Below, one piece after another: positions 26,916 through 36,173 of a stretch of DNA of 64,000 nt; positions within the stretch are counted from its first letter, which is position 1, and the number at the start of each line of letters is the position of its first letter. The translations under genes and the position numbers were made by a program. The DNA is from Halorubrum trapanicum (GTDB lineage: Archaea > Halobacteriota > Halobacteria > Halobacteriales > Haloferacaceae): NCBI RefSeq assembly GCF_017873555.1, contig NZ_JAGGKE010000008.1:62001-126000 (forward strand). Direction: 5' to 3'. The notes under the pieces are model-generated. The model was not told where the DNA came from. It saw only the letters and a program-made list of their open reading frames with translations, and made no database searches.

Positions 26916-27629
26916 ATGACTCGCCTTCGGTTCGCCCTGTTGAACGCCGCCCACGACGGCGCGAACACCCGTCGGAACTTCCGCCGAGAGATCGACGCCG
27001 ACCTCGTCGAGTTCGACGCCGTCGGGGGAGATATCCCCGACCACACCGAGTTCGACGGCGTCGTGGTGACGGGGTCGCGCTCCTCGGTCTACTGGGATGA
27101 GGCGTGGATCCCGCCGCTCGTCGACTACGTCGCGGAGGCCGCGGACGCGGGCGTCCCGGTGCTCGGCGTCTGTTACGGCCATCAGGTGCTCGCGGAGGCG
27201 CTCGGCGGCCGCGTCGCGGGGATGGACGGCTTCGAGATCGGCTACAACGAGATCCGCCGGCCCCGCGACGACCCGCTGTTCGACGGGATCGGCGAGTCGT
27301 TCACCGCCTTCACGACCCACGGCGACGCGGTGGTCGAACTCCCGCCGTCCGCGACGCTGCTCGCCGAGAACGACCGCGGCGTCCACGCGTTCCGGGACGG
27401 TCACTGCTGGGGCGTCCAGTTCCACCCCGAGTACGACGTCGAGACCGCCCGCGAGGTGACCGACGGGAAGCGCGACCAGATCGGCGACGCCCGCGTGGAC
27501 AACGTCCTCGACTCGATCACGCCGGAGGCGTACGACGCCGCCTGCGAGGCGAAGGCGCTGTTCGAGAACTTCACCGCCTACGCCGAGCGCCTCGCCGCCG
27601 ACGGGGCGGAGGCGGCGGCGGACGACTGA
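26916..27629 (+). CDS. Class I glutamine amidotransferase domain protein
   Basis: This 237-residue stand-alone amidotransferase has the full catalytic triad by motif: Cys in LGVCYGHQVLAEALGG, and His and Glu in WGVQFHPEYD. The N-terminal strand carries VVVTGSRSSVYWDEAWI, the oxyanion-strand pattern. It resembles GMP-synthase-like amidotransferases (YfeJ/COG0518 group), which often act on gamma-glutamyl compounds, but no synthetase partner is nearby. The start ATG at MTRLRFALL is 35 nt after a GTTTTGTGA element. Confidence 0.88.
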   Translation: MTRLRFALLNAAHDGANTRRNFRREIDADLVEFDAVGGDIPDHTEFDGVVVTGSRSSVYWDEAWIPPLVDYVAEAADAGVPVLGVCYGHQVLAEALGGRVAGMDGFEIGYNEIRRPRDDPLFDGIGESFTAFTTHGDAVVELPPSATLLAENDRGVHAFRDGHCWGVQFHPEYDVETAREVTDGKRDQIGDARVDNVLDSITPEAYDAACEAKALFENFTAYAERLAADGAEAAADD

Positions 27630-27721
27630 GCGGGTCCTGTCGCCCGGACGACCGATCGAAGCCCGTCTCCGCAGCCGACGCGGTGGCGGCCGCCCCGGAC
27701 GACCGAGCGCCCCCGGTCGAA

Positions 27722-27732
27722 CACCCTTATAC
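27722..27732 (+). promoter_or_regulatory. Box A of the PIN-ATPase-KH gene
   Basis: CACCCTTATAC lies 23-33 nt before the ATG at 27755, which predicts a leaderless mRNA and supports the choice of that ATG. Confidence 0.65.
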
Positions 27733-27754
27733 CCCTCCCGGACCGATCCGCGGT

Positions 27755-29644
27755 ATGAACGTAGTACCGGACACGAGCGCGGTCGTCGACGGCCGCGTGT
27801 CCGAACGCGTCGCGGACGGGACCTACGAGTCGGTCACCGTGTTCGTCCCCGAGGCGGTCGTGGGCGAACTGGAGTCGCAGGCGAACGACGGTCTCGAATC
27901 CGGCTGGGACGGGCTGAGCGAGCTCAAGCGGCTCTCCGACCACGCCGACGACGGGACCATCGAACTGCGGTACGTCGGCGAGCGCGCGAGCGGCGACGCC
28001 CGCTCGAACGCCCACGAAGGCGACGTGGACGCGCTGATCCGCGACCTGGCCGCCGACCACGACGCGACGCTGCTGTCCAGCGACGTGGTCCAGGCCGAGG
28101 TCGCCCGCGCGAAGGGACTCGACGTCGAGTACGTCGAACCCGTCGCCCGCGGCGTCGTCGACGACCTCCCGATTCAGGACTTTTTCACCGACGAGACGAT
28201 GTCGGTCCACCTCAAGACCGACACCGTTCCGAAAGCGAAACGCGGGACGCTCGGCGAGATGCGGTATGTCGAGATCGACGAGGGGCCGACCGACGAGGCA
28301 CAGATGCGCGAGTGGGCCAACTCGATCGTCGACCTGGCCCGCCAGTCCAGCGAGGGGTTCATCGAGCTGTCGGACGACGGGATGGACATCGTCCAGTTCC
28401 GCGACTACCGGATCGCGGTCGCGCGACCCCCCTTCGCGGACGGGATCGAGATCACCGCGGTCAGACCGATCGCGAAGACGACCCTCGACGACTACGAGTT
28501 CGCCGACGAGCTGCGCGACCGGTTCACGGAGCGGAAGCGGGGCGTGCTCATCTCGGGGTCGCCCGGCGCCGGCAAGTCGACGTTCGCGCAGGCGGTCGCG
28601 GAGTTCTTGAACGACAGCGACTACGCGGTGAAGACGATGGAGAAGCCGCGGGACCTCCAGGTCGGCCCGGAGATCACCCAGTACGGCGCGCTCGGCGGCG
28701 AGATGGAGAACACCGCCGACTCGCTGCTCCTCGTCCGGCCCGACTACACCATCTACGACGAGGTGCGGAAGACGAACGACTTCGAGGTGTTCTCGGACAT
28801 GCGGATGGCCGGCGTCGGCATGGTCGGCGTCGTCCACGCCTCCCGCGCCATCGACGCGCTCCAGCGGCTCGTCGGCCGCGTCGAGCTCGGGATGATCCCC
28901 CAGATCGTCGACACCGTCGTCTACATCGAGGCCGGCGAGGTCCACACGGTGTACGACGTGACCACCGAGGTGAAGGTGCCCGCCGGACTCACCGCCGAGG
29001 ACCTCGCGCGCCCGGTCATTCAGGTGTCGAACTTCGAGACCGGCCGGCCGGAGTACGAGATCTACACGTTCAACCGGCAGGTCGTCACGGTCCCGCTCGA
29101 CGAGGACGGCGGCGAGGCGGAAACCGAGAGCGGCGTCGGCCGCATCGCCAAAAAGGAGATCGAACGCGAGATCAAGTCGGTCGCGCACGGCCGCGTCGAC
29201 GTGGAACTCAACGGCGACGACGAGGCGGTCGTCTACGTCACCGAGGGCGACATCGGGACGGTGATCGGGAAGGGCGGCGGCCGCATCGCCGACATCGAGA
29301 ACCGCCTCGGGATCGACATCGACGTGCGCACCCACGACGAGAAGCCCGGCGGGTCGGGATCGGGTCCGTCGGGCGGCGCCGCCGAGAACGGCCGCGGCGA
29401 CGGACAGGTCGGCGCCGAGCGCGGGACGGCGGTCGCGCCGGAGATCACCTCGCGGCACGTCGTCATCGACGTCGACGACGGGGTCGGCGAGACGGTCGAG
29501 GTGCGCGCCGACGGCGAGTACCTCTTCACCGCCACCGTCGGCCGCGGCGGCGAGGTCCAGGTCTCCCGCGGCTCCGCCATCGCCGAGGAGCTGGAGGACG
29601 CGATCGACCGAAACCGGACGGTGACGGTCGTTCCGGCCCGCTGA
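27755..29644 (+). CDS. PIN domain - secretion-type ATPase - KH domain protein
   Basis: This 629-residue protein joins three modules. An N-terminal PIN nuclease fold starts with NVVPDTSAVVDGR and includes VPEAVVGELESQA and the later acid in LSSDVVQAEVA. The central part is a VirB11/PilT-like ATPase with the P-loop SGSPGAGKST (Lys274), a Walker B-like DYTIYDEVRK and a VVHASRAIDAL segment. Near residue 500 is a KH domain with VIGKGGGRIADIE, followed by a small C-terminal region with a predicted beta-hairpin. This architecture is conserved in archaea. RNA binding or processing is likely; the substrate is unknown. Confidence 0.9.
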   Translation: MNVVPDTSAVVDGRVSERVADGTYESVTVFVPEAVVGELESQANDGLESGWDGLSELKRLSDHADDGTIELRYVGERASGDARSNAHEGDVDALIRDLAADHDATLLSSDVVQAEVARAKGLDVEYVEPVARGVVDDLPIQDFFTDETMSVHLKTDTVPKAKRGTLGEMRYVEIDEGPTDEAQMREWANSIVDLARQSSEGFIELSDDGMDIVQFRDYRIAVARPPFADGIEITAVRPIAKTTLDDYEFADELRDRFTERKRGVLISGSPGAGKSTFAQAVAEFLNDSDYAVKTMEKPRDLQVGPEITQYGALGGEMENTADSLLLVRPDYTIYDEVRKTNDFEVFSDMRMAGVGMVGVVHASRAIDALQRLVGRVELGMIPQIVDTVVYIEAGEVHTVYDVTTEVKVPAGLTAEDLARPVIQVSNFETGRPEYEIYTFNRQVVTVPLDEDGGEAETESGVGRIAKKEIEREIKSVAHGRVDVELNGDDEAVVYVTEGDIGTVIGKGGGRIADIENRLGIDIDVRTHDEKPGGSGSGPSGGAAENGRGDGQVGAERGTAVAPEITSRHVVIDVDDGVGETVEVRADGEYLFTATVGRGGEVQVSRGSAIAEELEDAIDRNRTVTVVPAR

Positions 29645-29790
29645 GGCGACGCGGCTCCGGGACGCGCCCCGCGCGCAGACGTTTCCGAACCCTGTCACGT
29701 CGTCGTTCGACGCGGCGGCGTACCACGATCGACGTATCGTATTCCTCCTGAAAGATAACGCTTTTTTGCCGTTGGTCGGAACGACGTGGT

Positions 29791-30939
29791 ATGGCCGATG
29801 AGTTAAAACGCGGGCTTGAAGGCGTCCTCGTCGCGGAGTCGGATCTGAGCTACGTCGACGGCGAGGTCGGGAAGCTCGTGTATCGCGGGTACGACATCGA
29901 GGACCTCGCGCGCGGCGCGAGCTACGAGGAGGTGCTGTATCTGCTGTGGCACGGCTCCCTCCCCACCGCAGCCGAGCTCGACGCGTTCGCCGCCGACCTC
30001 GCGGCGGAGCGCGCGGTCGACGACGACGTCGTCGAGACGGTCCGCGCGCTCGCCGACGCCGGCGAGCGACCGATGGCCGCGCTCCGGACCGCGACGTCGA
30101 TGCTGTCCGCGTACGACCCGGACGACGACGAGCGCGGCGACGACGGCGAGACCGCCCTCCGTCAGGGCCGACGGATCACGGCGAAGATTCCGACGATCCT
30201 CGCCGCGTTCGAGCGCGTCCGGCAGGGAGAGGAGCCGGTCGCGCCCGATCCGGACCTCTCGCACGCCGGTAACTTCCTCTACATGCTCACCGGGACCGAG
30301 CCGGACGCCGTGAGCGAGGAGACGTTCGACATGGCGCTCACGCTGCACGCCGACCACGGACTCAACGCCTCCACGTTCACCGCGATGGTGATCGGGTCGA
30401 CGATGGCGGACGTCTACTCCGGCGTCACCGGCGGTATCGGCGCGCTCTCCGGGCCGCTCCACGGCGGCGCCAACCAAGACGTGATGGAGGTGCTCCACGA
30501 GGTGGACGCCTCCTCGAAGGACCCGGTCCAGTGGGTGAAAGACGCCCGCGACGAGGGGCGGCGCATCCCCGGGTTCGGCCACCGCGTCTACAAGGTGAAA
30601 GACCCCCGCGCGAAGATCCTCGAAGAGAAGCTCCGCGACCTCTCGGAGTCGTCCGGCGACACGAAGTGGCTGGACTACACCACCGCCATCGAGGAGTACC
30701 TCACCGACCAGGGGCTCGTCGAGAAGGGGATCGCCCCGAACGTCGACTTCTACTCCGGCTCCGTCTACGACTCGCTCGGCATCCCGGTCGACATGTACAC
30801 GCCCATCTTCGCGATGAGCCGCGTCGGCGGCTGGATCGCCCACGTCGCGGAGTACCAGGAGGACAACCGCCTCATCCGCCCGCGCGCCCGGTACACCGGT
30901 CCCGAGGACGCCGAGTTCGTCCCCCTCGACGAGCGGTAG
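29791..30939 (+). CDS. citZ: Citrate synthase
   Basis: Citrate synthase condenses oxaloacetate and acetyl-CoA. The 382-residue protein is of the short dimeric type found in archaea. The catalytic residues are visible by motif: His in HADHGLNASTFT, His in PGFGHRVYKVKDPRA, and Asp in PNVDFYSG. The start is at MADELKRGLEG, and an AT-rich ATAACGCTTTTTTG sits about 25-37 nt upstream as the promoter. The KorAB pair nearby (32.4-35.1 kb) also serves the TCA cycle. Confidence 0.96.
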   Translation: MADELKRGLEGVLVAESDLSYVDGEVGKLVYRGYDIEDLARGASYEEVLYLLWHGSLPTAAELDAFAADLAAERAVDDDVVETVRALADAGERPMAALRTATSMLSAYDPDDDERGDDGETALRQGRRITAKIPTILAAFERVRQGEEPVAPDPDLSHAGNFLYMLTGTEPDAVSEETFDMALTLHADHGLNASTFTAMVIGSTMADVYSGVTGGIGALSGPLHGGANQDVMEVLHEVDASSKDPVQWVKDARDEGRRIPGFGHRVYKVKDPRAKILEEKLRDLSESSGDTKWLDYTTAIEEYLTDQGLVEKGIAPNVDFYSGSVYDSLGIPVDMYTPIFAMSRVGGWIAHVAEYQEDNRLIRPRARYTGPEDAEFVPLDER

Positions 30940-31066
30940 GCGGGTCACCCGACGGTCCCCGTTTCTACTGTCGGCCCGTTTCGATACTCGAACGCCGCGA
31001 CATCAGTCGTCTCCTCGTCGGGCACCACCCGCGGCCGTCGGGGGGAACCGACCCCGTCCCGTCGTC

Positions 31067-32302
31067 TCAGATGTCGAACCGCTCGCGAGCGAACTTCGCC
31101 AGAAGCGGGAGATCGGAGAGGTGGAGCAGCTTCGCCATCGACGCCTTCTTGCCGCGGTTCGCCTCCTCCAGCGTGTTCTCGTCCGCCTGACGGAGGTCGC
31201 GCATGAACCGGTCGTACCGCTCGTTGGGCGCGAGGTACAACAGTCGCGTGAGCATCAGCCGCGCCTTCATCCGCGGGGCCACGTCGCGGTGCCAGAGCCG
31301 CTCGTAGACCGCGAGGCTCTCCGCGTCGAGGCGGCGCTCCGAGTCGGTGAGACAGCGGTCGACGGTGGCCGCCGCGGCGCGGGCCGACTTCATCGCCTTG
31401 TGGATCCCCTCGCCCCACAGCGGGTCGATGGAGGGGACCGTGTCGCCGATCGCGAGGAAGCGGTCGGTGTGCATCCGTCCCGGACGCTGGATGTGTGCGG
31501 AGCCGCGGTGGACCTTCTCGCCGATCTGTTCGGCGTCGGCGAAGCGGGGGTCGCGGTTCACCCACTCGTCGAGGTACCCGTCGACCGTCTTGCCCGCCTC
31601 GGCGAACTCGCGGTGGCGGTCGTTCTGGATGTAACAGAGTCCCACCTTCGCGGTGTCCTCGCCGGTCGCGAAGATCCACGAGTAGCCCCCGGGCGCGATG
31701 TTGTGGTCCAGGCGGAGCATCATCGCGCGCCGGAGGTCCGCGTACTCGGGGTGGTTCATCTCGACGCCCTCCATCTCGTACTCGATCCCGATCGCCTGGT
31801 TCTCGCGTTCGAGGTCGACGACGTCGAGCGCGCTCGCGAGCGGCGCGGCCGGGCCGGTGGCGTCGATCACGACGTCGGCGTACACCTCCTCGTCGCCGTT
31901 GTACCGGACGCCTTCGATGACGCCGTCGTCGTCGAGGACCGGCCGCGAGACCCGCGCGTCGAAGCGGTACTCCGCGCCGTTCTCGCGGCCGTCGGCGACG
32001 AGGAACCGCTTGAACTCCGCGAACTCCAACACCGCCCCCGGCTGGTAGCTCTCGTAGTACTCGTTGGGCGACTCCAACACGACGTCGTCGGTGAACGACA
32101 TCACGACGTCGTCGGGGATCCCGAACGAGGACATCATCGACGGGAACGTGCCGGCGGTCGACTTGTTGCTCTGTCGCGGGAACTCGTCTTCCGACTCCGT
32201 CTCGAGGACGACGACGTCGTAGTCGCGCGTCGCCAGGTCGCGGGCGCACTGCGCGCCCGCCGGACCCGCGCCGGCGATCGCGACGTCGTAGCGGTCAACC
32301 AT
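31067..32302 (-). CDS. Geranylgeranyl-reductase-family flavoprotein
   Basis: This 411-residue FAD protein has an N-terminal Rossmann motif GAGPAGAQCARDLA, the family's middle region with PGGYSWIFATGEDTAKVGLCY, and the second FAD motif FLAIGDTVPSIDPLWGEGIHKAM. Members saturate geranylgeranyl chains of archaeal ether lipids, or act on other isoprenoids and quinone side chains; the substrate cannot be told. The start is the ATG at MVDRYDVAIAG, since a TAATTAGG box A (about 32325-32332) lies 25-30 nt upstream and the longer frame adds only six residues. Confidence 0.85.
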   Translation of the reverse strand: MVDRYDVAIAGAGPAGAQCARDLATRDYDVVVLETESEDEFPRQSNKSTAGTFPSMMSSFGIPDDVVMSFTDDVVLESPNEYYESYQPGAVLEFAEFKRFLVADGRENGAEYRFDARVSRPVLDDDGVIEGVRYNGDEEVYADVVIDATGPAAPLASALDVVDLERENQAIGIEYEMEGVEMNHPEYADLRRAMMLRLDHNIAPGGYSWIFATGEDTAKVGLCYIQNDRHREFAEAGKTVDGYLDEWVNRDPRFADAEQIGEKVHRGSAHIQRPGRMHTDRFLAIGDTVPSIDPLWGEGIHKAMKSARAAAATVDRCLTDSERRLDAESLAVYERLWHRDVAPRMKARLMLTRLLYLAPNERYDRFMRDLRQADENTLEEANRGKKASMAKLLHLSDLPLLAKFARERFDI

Positions 32303-32430
32303 ACACGGGAAATACGGACCCACCTAATTAGGCTTGCTGAAACCCGCCGCAAAATCCGCACGAACACCCTCGTTCGGCCGGTTTTGGCCGTCGCGAGAGG
32401 ACGGAATCCGCCCGGGACCGTCCGGCGGTC

Positions 32431-33294
32431 TCAGTAGAACTCGCGGACGAGGTCGGTCGCGCTCTCGGGGGCGCCGTCCGGGAGGACGGACATGTCCTCG
32501 TCGACCCCGTGCTGTTCGTGGTACGGCACCGACGACTCGTCCTTGTAGATGACGCCCTGGTGTTCCTTCTCGTTGTCGAGGATGACGTCTTTCGCGTCCT
32601 CGCGGGAGGTGGGGTCGTGGTCCTCCTCCTTCAGGTCGACCAGCGAGTCGCGGAAGTAGTCGTACGTGTCGACGTCGTTGAACGTGACGCACGGCGAGTA
32701 GACGTTCACGAAGCCGAACCCGTCGTGTTCGATGGCCTCCTGGATGATCTCCTGGTGGCGGAGCGCGTCCGAGGAGAACGACTGCGCGATGAACGTCGCG
32801 CCCGACGCGAGCGCCAGCGCGTGCGGGTTGACCGGGGGCTGTTTCGGGCCCTCGGGGCTCGTCGACGTCTCGAAGTCCTCGCGGGAGGTCGGCGAGGCCT
32901 GCCCCTTCGTCAGCCCGTAGATTCGGTTGTCCATCACGACGTACGTCATGTCGACGTTTCGCCGGACGGCGTGGACGAAGTGGCCCGCGCCGATGGAGTA
33001 GCCGTCGCCGTCGCCGCCGGCGACCATCACTTCGATGTCGGGCCGGGCCATCTTGACGCCGGTGCCGACAGGGAGCGCGCGCCCGTGAACGCCGTGGAGC
33101 GCGTAGCTGTGCATGTACGTGCCGATCTTGCCGGAACAGCCGATGCCGGCGACGACGAAGGTGTTGTCGGGGTCGTTGCCCGTCTCCGCGAGGCCCTTCA
33201 TCATCCCGTTCATCGTGCCGAAGTCGCCGCATCCCGGGCACCAGGTCGGCTGCTTGTCGGACTTGAAGTCGGTGAATCGAATGTCTGAGCTCAT
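32431..33294 (-). CDS. korB: 2-oxoacid:ferredoxin oxidoreductase, beta subunit (probably 2-oxoglutarate)
   Basis: This 287-residue subunit binds thiamine pyrophosphate and one [4Fe-4S] cluster and passes electrons to ferredoxin. Cluster ligands by motif are Cys19 and Cys22 in WCPGCGDFG, Cys53 in GIGCSGK, and Cys202 in SPCVTF. The TPP motif is GGDGDGYSIGAGHFVHA, with MDNRIYGLTKGQASPTS. It starts 3 nt after the alpha subunit stop. The size fits the halobacterial KorB rather than the larger PorB, and citrate synthase is encoded close by; the substrate assignment rests on these points. Confidence 0.8.
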   Translation of the reverse strand: MSSDIRFTDFKSDKQPTWCPGCGDFGTMNGMMKGLAETGNDPDNTFVVAGIGCSGKIGTYMHSYALHGVHGRALPVGTGVKMARPDIEVMVAGGDGDGYSIGAGHFVHAVRRNVDMTYVVMDNRIYGLTKGQASPTSREDFETSTSPEGPKQPPVNPHALALASGATFIAQSFSSDALRHQEIIQEAIEHDGFGFVNVYSPCVTFNDVDTYDYFRDSLVDLKEEDHDPTSREDAKDVILDNEKEHQGVIYKDESSVPYHEQHGVDEDMSVLPDGAPESATDLVREFY

Positions 33295-33297
33295 TGG

Positions 33298-35055
33298 TTA
33301 CGCCTCCACCCCCTCCGCGAGGGTCGCCTTGATCTCCGCTGCGAGTTCGTCGGCCTTGAACCGCACGCCGTTGTACTTGTTCACGCGGTCGACCCGTTCG
33401 AGCACGTCGTGCTCGACGAGGTCAGCGAACTGCCCCCGCTCGTTACACTCCACGACGACCGTCGTCTCGGCGGCCGCGACGTCAGCCGAGAGGTCCGGCC
33501 GCGGGAAGATGTACGGGACCGAGAGCACGCGCACGTCCTGTCCCTCGTCGTCGAGCATCTCGACCGCCTCGGCGAGCGCGCCCTCGTTCGACCCCCACGT
33601 GATCACGAGGGTGTCGGCATCTTCGTCGCCGAACTCGCGGGGACTCCAGTCCTCGCGCTCGCGGGCCGTCTCGACCTTCCGGTTGCGCTTGTCGACCTGC
33701 TCGACGCGCATCTCCGTGTCCTCGGTCCGGCGGCCCTGCTCGTCGTGTTCGAGACCGGTGGACATGTGCGCGCCGTCGGCCGTGCCGGGGAACGCCCGGG
33801 GCGAGACCCCGTCGTCGGTGATCTCGTGGGGCTGGAAGCCGCCGGAGTCGCTCATGTGGTCGTCGATCGTCGTCTCGTCGACGACCTTGCCGCGGTCGAT
33901 CTCGACCTCGTCCATGTCGAACGTCTCGGGGGAGAACGTCTGCTCGGTGACCGCCATCGAGAGGTCGGCGGTGAGGTACACCGGGAGCTGGTACTTCTCG
34001 GCGAGGTTGAACGCCTCGACTGTCTTCCAGAAGCACTCCGCGATGGTGGTCGGCGCGAGCACGAACCGCGGCACCTCGCCGTGGCCGCCGTACAGCATCT
34101 GGTTTAAGTCGCCCTGCTCCTGTTTCGTCGGCATCCCGGTCGACGGCCCGGAGCGCATCACGTTACAGATGACGAGCGGCGTCTCCGAGGTGGCGATGAG
34201 ACCGAACGTCTCGGTCATCAGGTCGATCCCCGGCCCGGAGGTCGCCGTCATCGCGCGGGCGCCGCCGCGGGCCGCGCCGAGCGCCATGTTGATCGCGGAC
34301 AGCTCGTCTTCCGCCTGAACGACGTGGCCGCCGTACCGGTCGATGCGGCCGGTGAGGTACGTCATCACGTCGGTCGCGGGCGTGATCGGGTAGCCGGCGT
34401 AGAAGCGGCAGCCGGCCGCGATGGCGCCCATGCCGATCGCCTCGTCGCCGTTGAGGAGGACGTAGTCCTCGTCGGTGGTCTCGAGGTCGTAGTCGAACTC
34501 GTGGTCGTACTCGTCGGCGACGTACGACCGGCCGGCGCGGGCGGCCTCCTTGTTGTTGTCGACCAGCTTCTGTCCCTTGTCCTTGAACCGCTTCTCGAGC
34601 GCCGAGTCGAGGTTCTCGATCGGGAACTCGGCCACCTCGCAGGCGGCGCCGAGCGCGACGACGTTCCGCATGATCGCCCCGCCCGCCTCCTCGGCCAGGC
34701 TCTTGAGCGGCACGTCGAGACCGATCATCCCCTCGGGGATCTCGACGTCCTGCATCGTCGTCCGCTCGCCGTCGTAGATGATCACCGACCCCTCGTGGAG
34801 CTCGTCGAGGTTCTCCTCGATCGTCCGGGGGGTCAACGCGATGAGCACGTCGAGTCGGTCCACGACGCTCTGTACCTTGTCGACGGAGGTCCGCACCTTG
34901 TAGGCGGTGTACCCGCCTCGGATCCGCGATGCGAAGTCCTTCGACGTGAACACGTGTCGACCCGCGCGGGAAAGCGCCTGTGCGAAGATCTTCCCCGTCG
35001 AGTCGATGCCGTCGCCGGCCTCTCCGCCGACAGCCCAGTTGAAATCCGCGGCCAT
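33298..35055 (-). CDS. korA: 2-oxoacid:ferredoxin oxidoreductase, alpha subunit (gamma-alpha fusion, probably 2-oxoglutarate)
   Basis: This 585-residue protein begins with a gamma domain (FNWAVGGEAGDGIDSTGK, then RIRGGYTAYKV), followed by the alpha domain (GAIAAGCRFYAGYPITPATDVM, the FeS-free pyrimidine-binding domain) with SGPGIDLMTETFGL and RSGPSTGMPTKQEQGDL, and a C-terminal domain with VITWGSNEGALAEAV. It oxidatively decarboxylates a 2-oxoacid with CoA and ferredoxin. The beta subunit follows directly, so this is an operon. A GCCTTTTGA box A-like element lies about 30-40 nt upstream of the ATG. Shorter than PorA at the window end. Confidence 0.82.
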   Translation of the reverse strand: MAADFNWAVGGEAGDGIDSTGKIFAQALSRAGRHVFTSKDFASRIRGGYTAYKVRTSVDKVQSVVDRLDVLIALTPRTIEENLDELHEGSVIIYDGERTTMQDVEIPEGMIGLDVPLKSLAEEAGGAIMRNVVALGAACEVAEFPIENLDSALEKRFKDKGQKLVDNNKEAARAGRSYVADEYDHEFDYDLETTDEDYVLLNGDEAIGMGAIAAGCRFYAGYPITPATDVMTYLTGRIDRYGGHVVQAEDELSAINMALGAARGGARAMTATSGPGIDLMTETFGLIATSETPLVICNVMRSGPSTGMPTKQEQGDLNQMLYGGHGEVPRFVLAPTTIAECFWKTVEAFNLAEKYQLPVYLTADLSMAVTEQTFSPETFDMDEVEIDRGKVVDETTIDDHMSDSGGFQPHEITDDGVSPRAFPGTADGAHMSTGLEHDEQGRRTEDTEMRVEQVDKRNRKVETAREREDWSPREFGDEDADTLVITWGSNEGALAEAVEMLDDEGQDVRVLSVPYIFPRPDLSADVAAAETTVVVECNERGQFADLVEHDVLERVDRVNKYNGVRFKADELAAEIKATLAEGVEA

Positions 35056-35423
35056 GTGCTATGGGCAAGGTTCCGGCGGACTCATCAAAAGGCTTCTGGA
35101 AGGAGACACCGAGGCGTTTCTGAACGAACGTGTTTGTATTCGCGAATATTGTCACTTTCTACCGCCGTAGATGCCCTAAATACGAATATAATTAGACGTA
35201 TGTTCACCAAATTCCTCACGATCGACCCCTCGCGTCGGACCGGTTTTCGACGTTCGTCGAATACGTTCGCCCGGAGATCGACCCGGGAGGTGCGCGCCGG
35301 AGACCGGCACACAGGCGGGGCGCGGGTATCGGCCGTGACGGGCGCCCCGACCGAACCGGTTTCGACACGGGCAGGACCGACGCCGACGGGAAGGGGTTTG
35401 TGTCTCCCTCGCCGAACCGTGGT
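35056..35423. other. AT-rich divergent intergenic region with a palindrome
   Basis: No gene is seen in these 368 nt between korA (leftward) and the oxidoreductase at 35424 (rightward). The left end carries the korA promoter. The middle is unusually AT-rich and holds a perfect 12-nt palindrome, TATTCGCGAATA, at 35137-35148, then a pentamer inverted repeat ATACG...CGTAT at about 35179-35201. These look like operator sites, but for an unknown regulator. The rest is GC-rich without a signal I recognise. Confidence 0.5.
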
Positions 35424-36068
35424 ATGGACACGACAGCGACGGTCGAGTCGGTCGAGTCGGTCGGTCCCGACACGTACGCCCTTCGGTTCCGCGCGCCCGA
35501 CGGGTTCGCGGCCCAACCCGGACAGTTCGTGAAGCTCGGCACCGAGATCGACGGCGAGTCGGTCGCGCGCTTCTACACCCTCTCGTCGCCCCGCGTCGGC
35601 GAGACGTTCGAGGTCACGGTCGGCATCGACCCCGACGAGGGCGGCGAGTTCTCGGCGTTCCTCTCGGACGCCGAGGCGGGCACCGAGATGACGCTCTCCG
35701 GTCCCTTCGGCGACCAGCACTACGACGGCGAGCCGCGCGCGGTCGTGATCGCTGGCGGTCCCGGGATCGGTCCCGCGGTCGCCATCGCGGAGCGCGCGCT
35801 CGACGAGGGCGCCGAGGCCGCGGTCGTCTACCGCGACGACGACGTCGCCCACGCCGACCGGATCGACGCCCTCCGCGAACGGGGCGCCGCGATCCGCCTC
35901 GTCGACGCTGACGGCCCCCTGACCGACGCCGTCGCCGACGTCCTCGCGGGCGCGGACGGCGAGATGGTCTTCGTCTACGGGTTCGCGGACCTCGTCGCCG
36001 ACGCGGAGGCCGCCGTCGACGCGGCCGGCGGCGACGCGGACGCCGCGAAGGTCGAGAACTTCGGATAG
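35424..36068 (+). CDS. FAD-dependent oxidoreductase, ferredoxin-reductase fold
   Basis: This 214-residue flavoprotein has the FNR fold: an FAD-binding barrel with RFYTLSSP (the RxYS-type FAD motif) and a NAD(P)-binding domain with the Gly-rich GGPGIGPAVAIAERAL. It lacks a ferredoxin or [2Fe-2S] domain, so it needs a partner. The start at MDTTATVESVES is my choice because the upstream nine codons of the open frame look unconserved. Its neighbours are an aldo/keto reductase and korA, so a role in electron transfer is plausible but untested. Confidence 0.8.
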   Translation: MDTTATVESVESVGPDTYALRFRAPDGFAAQPGQFVKLGTEIDGESVARFYTLSSPRVGETFEVTVGIDPDEGGEFSAFLSDAEAGTEMTLSGPFGDQHYDGEPRAVVIAGGPGIGPAVAIAERALDEGAEAAVVYRDDDVAHADRIDALRERGAAIRLVDADGPLTDAVADVLAGADGEMVFVYGFADLVADAEAAVDAAGGDADAAKVENFG

Positions 36069-36173
36069 TATCGGTACCTTCGGGTAATCGCGGTCGACGG
36101 GAGTACTGCTCCGCTGCCGGTCTCGCCCGCCGGTGCCGCCACGCTTTACGTACCGCGCCCGAGACGTGCCGGT

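Noticed and set aside
33482-34036. Reading frames inside korA on the same strand
   Set aside because: They are frame-shifted shadows of korA, whose full gamma and alpha domains are intact without a frameshift.
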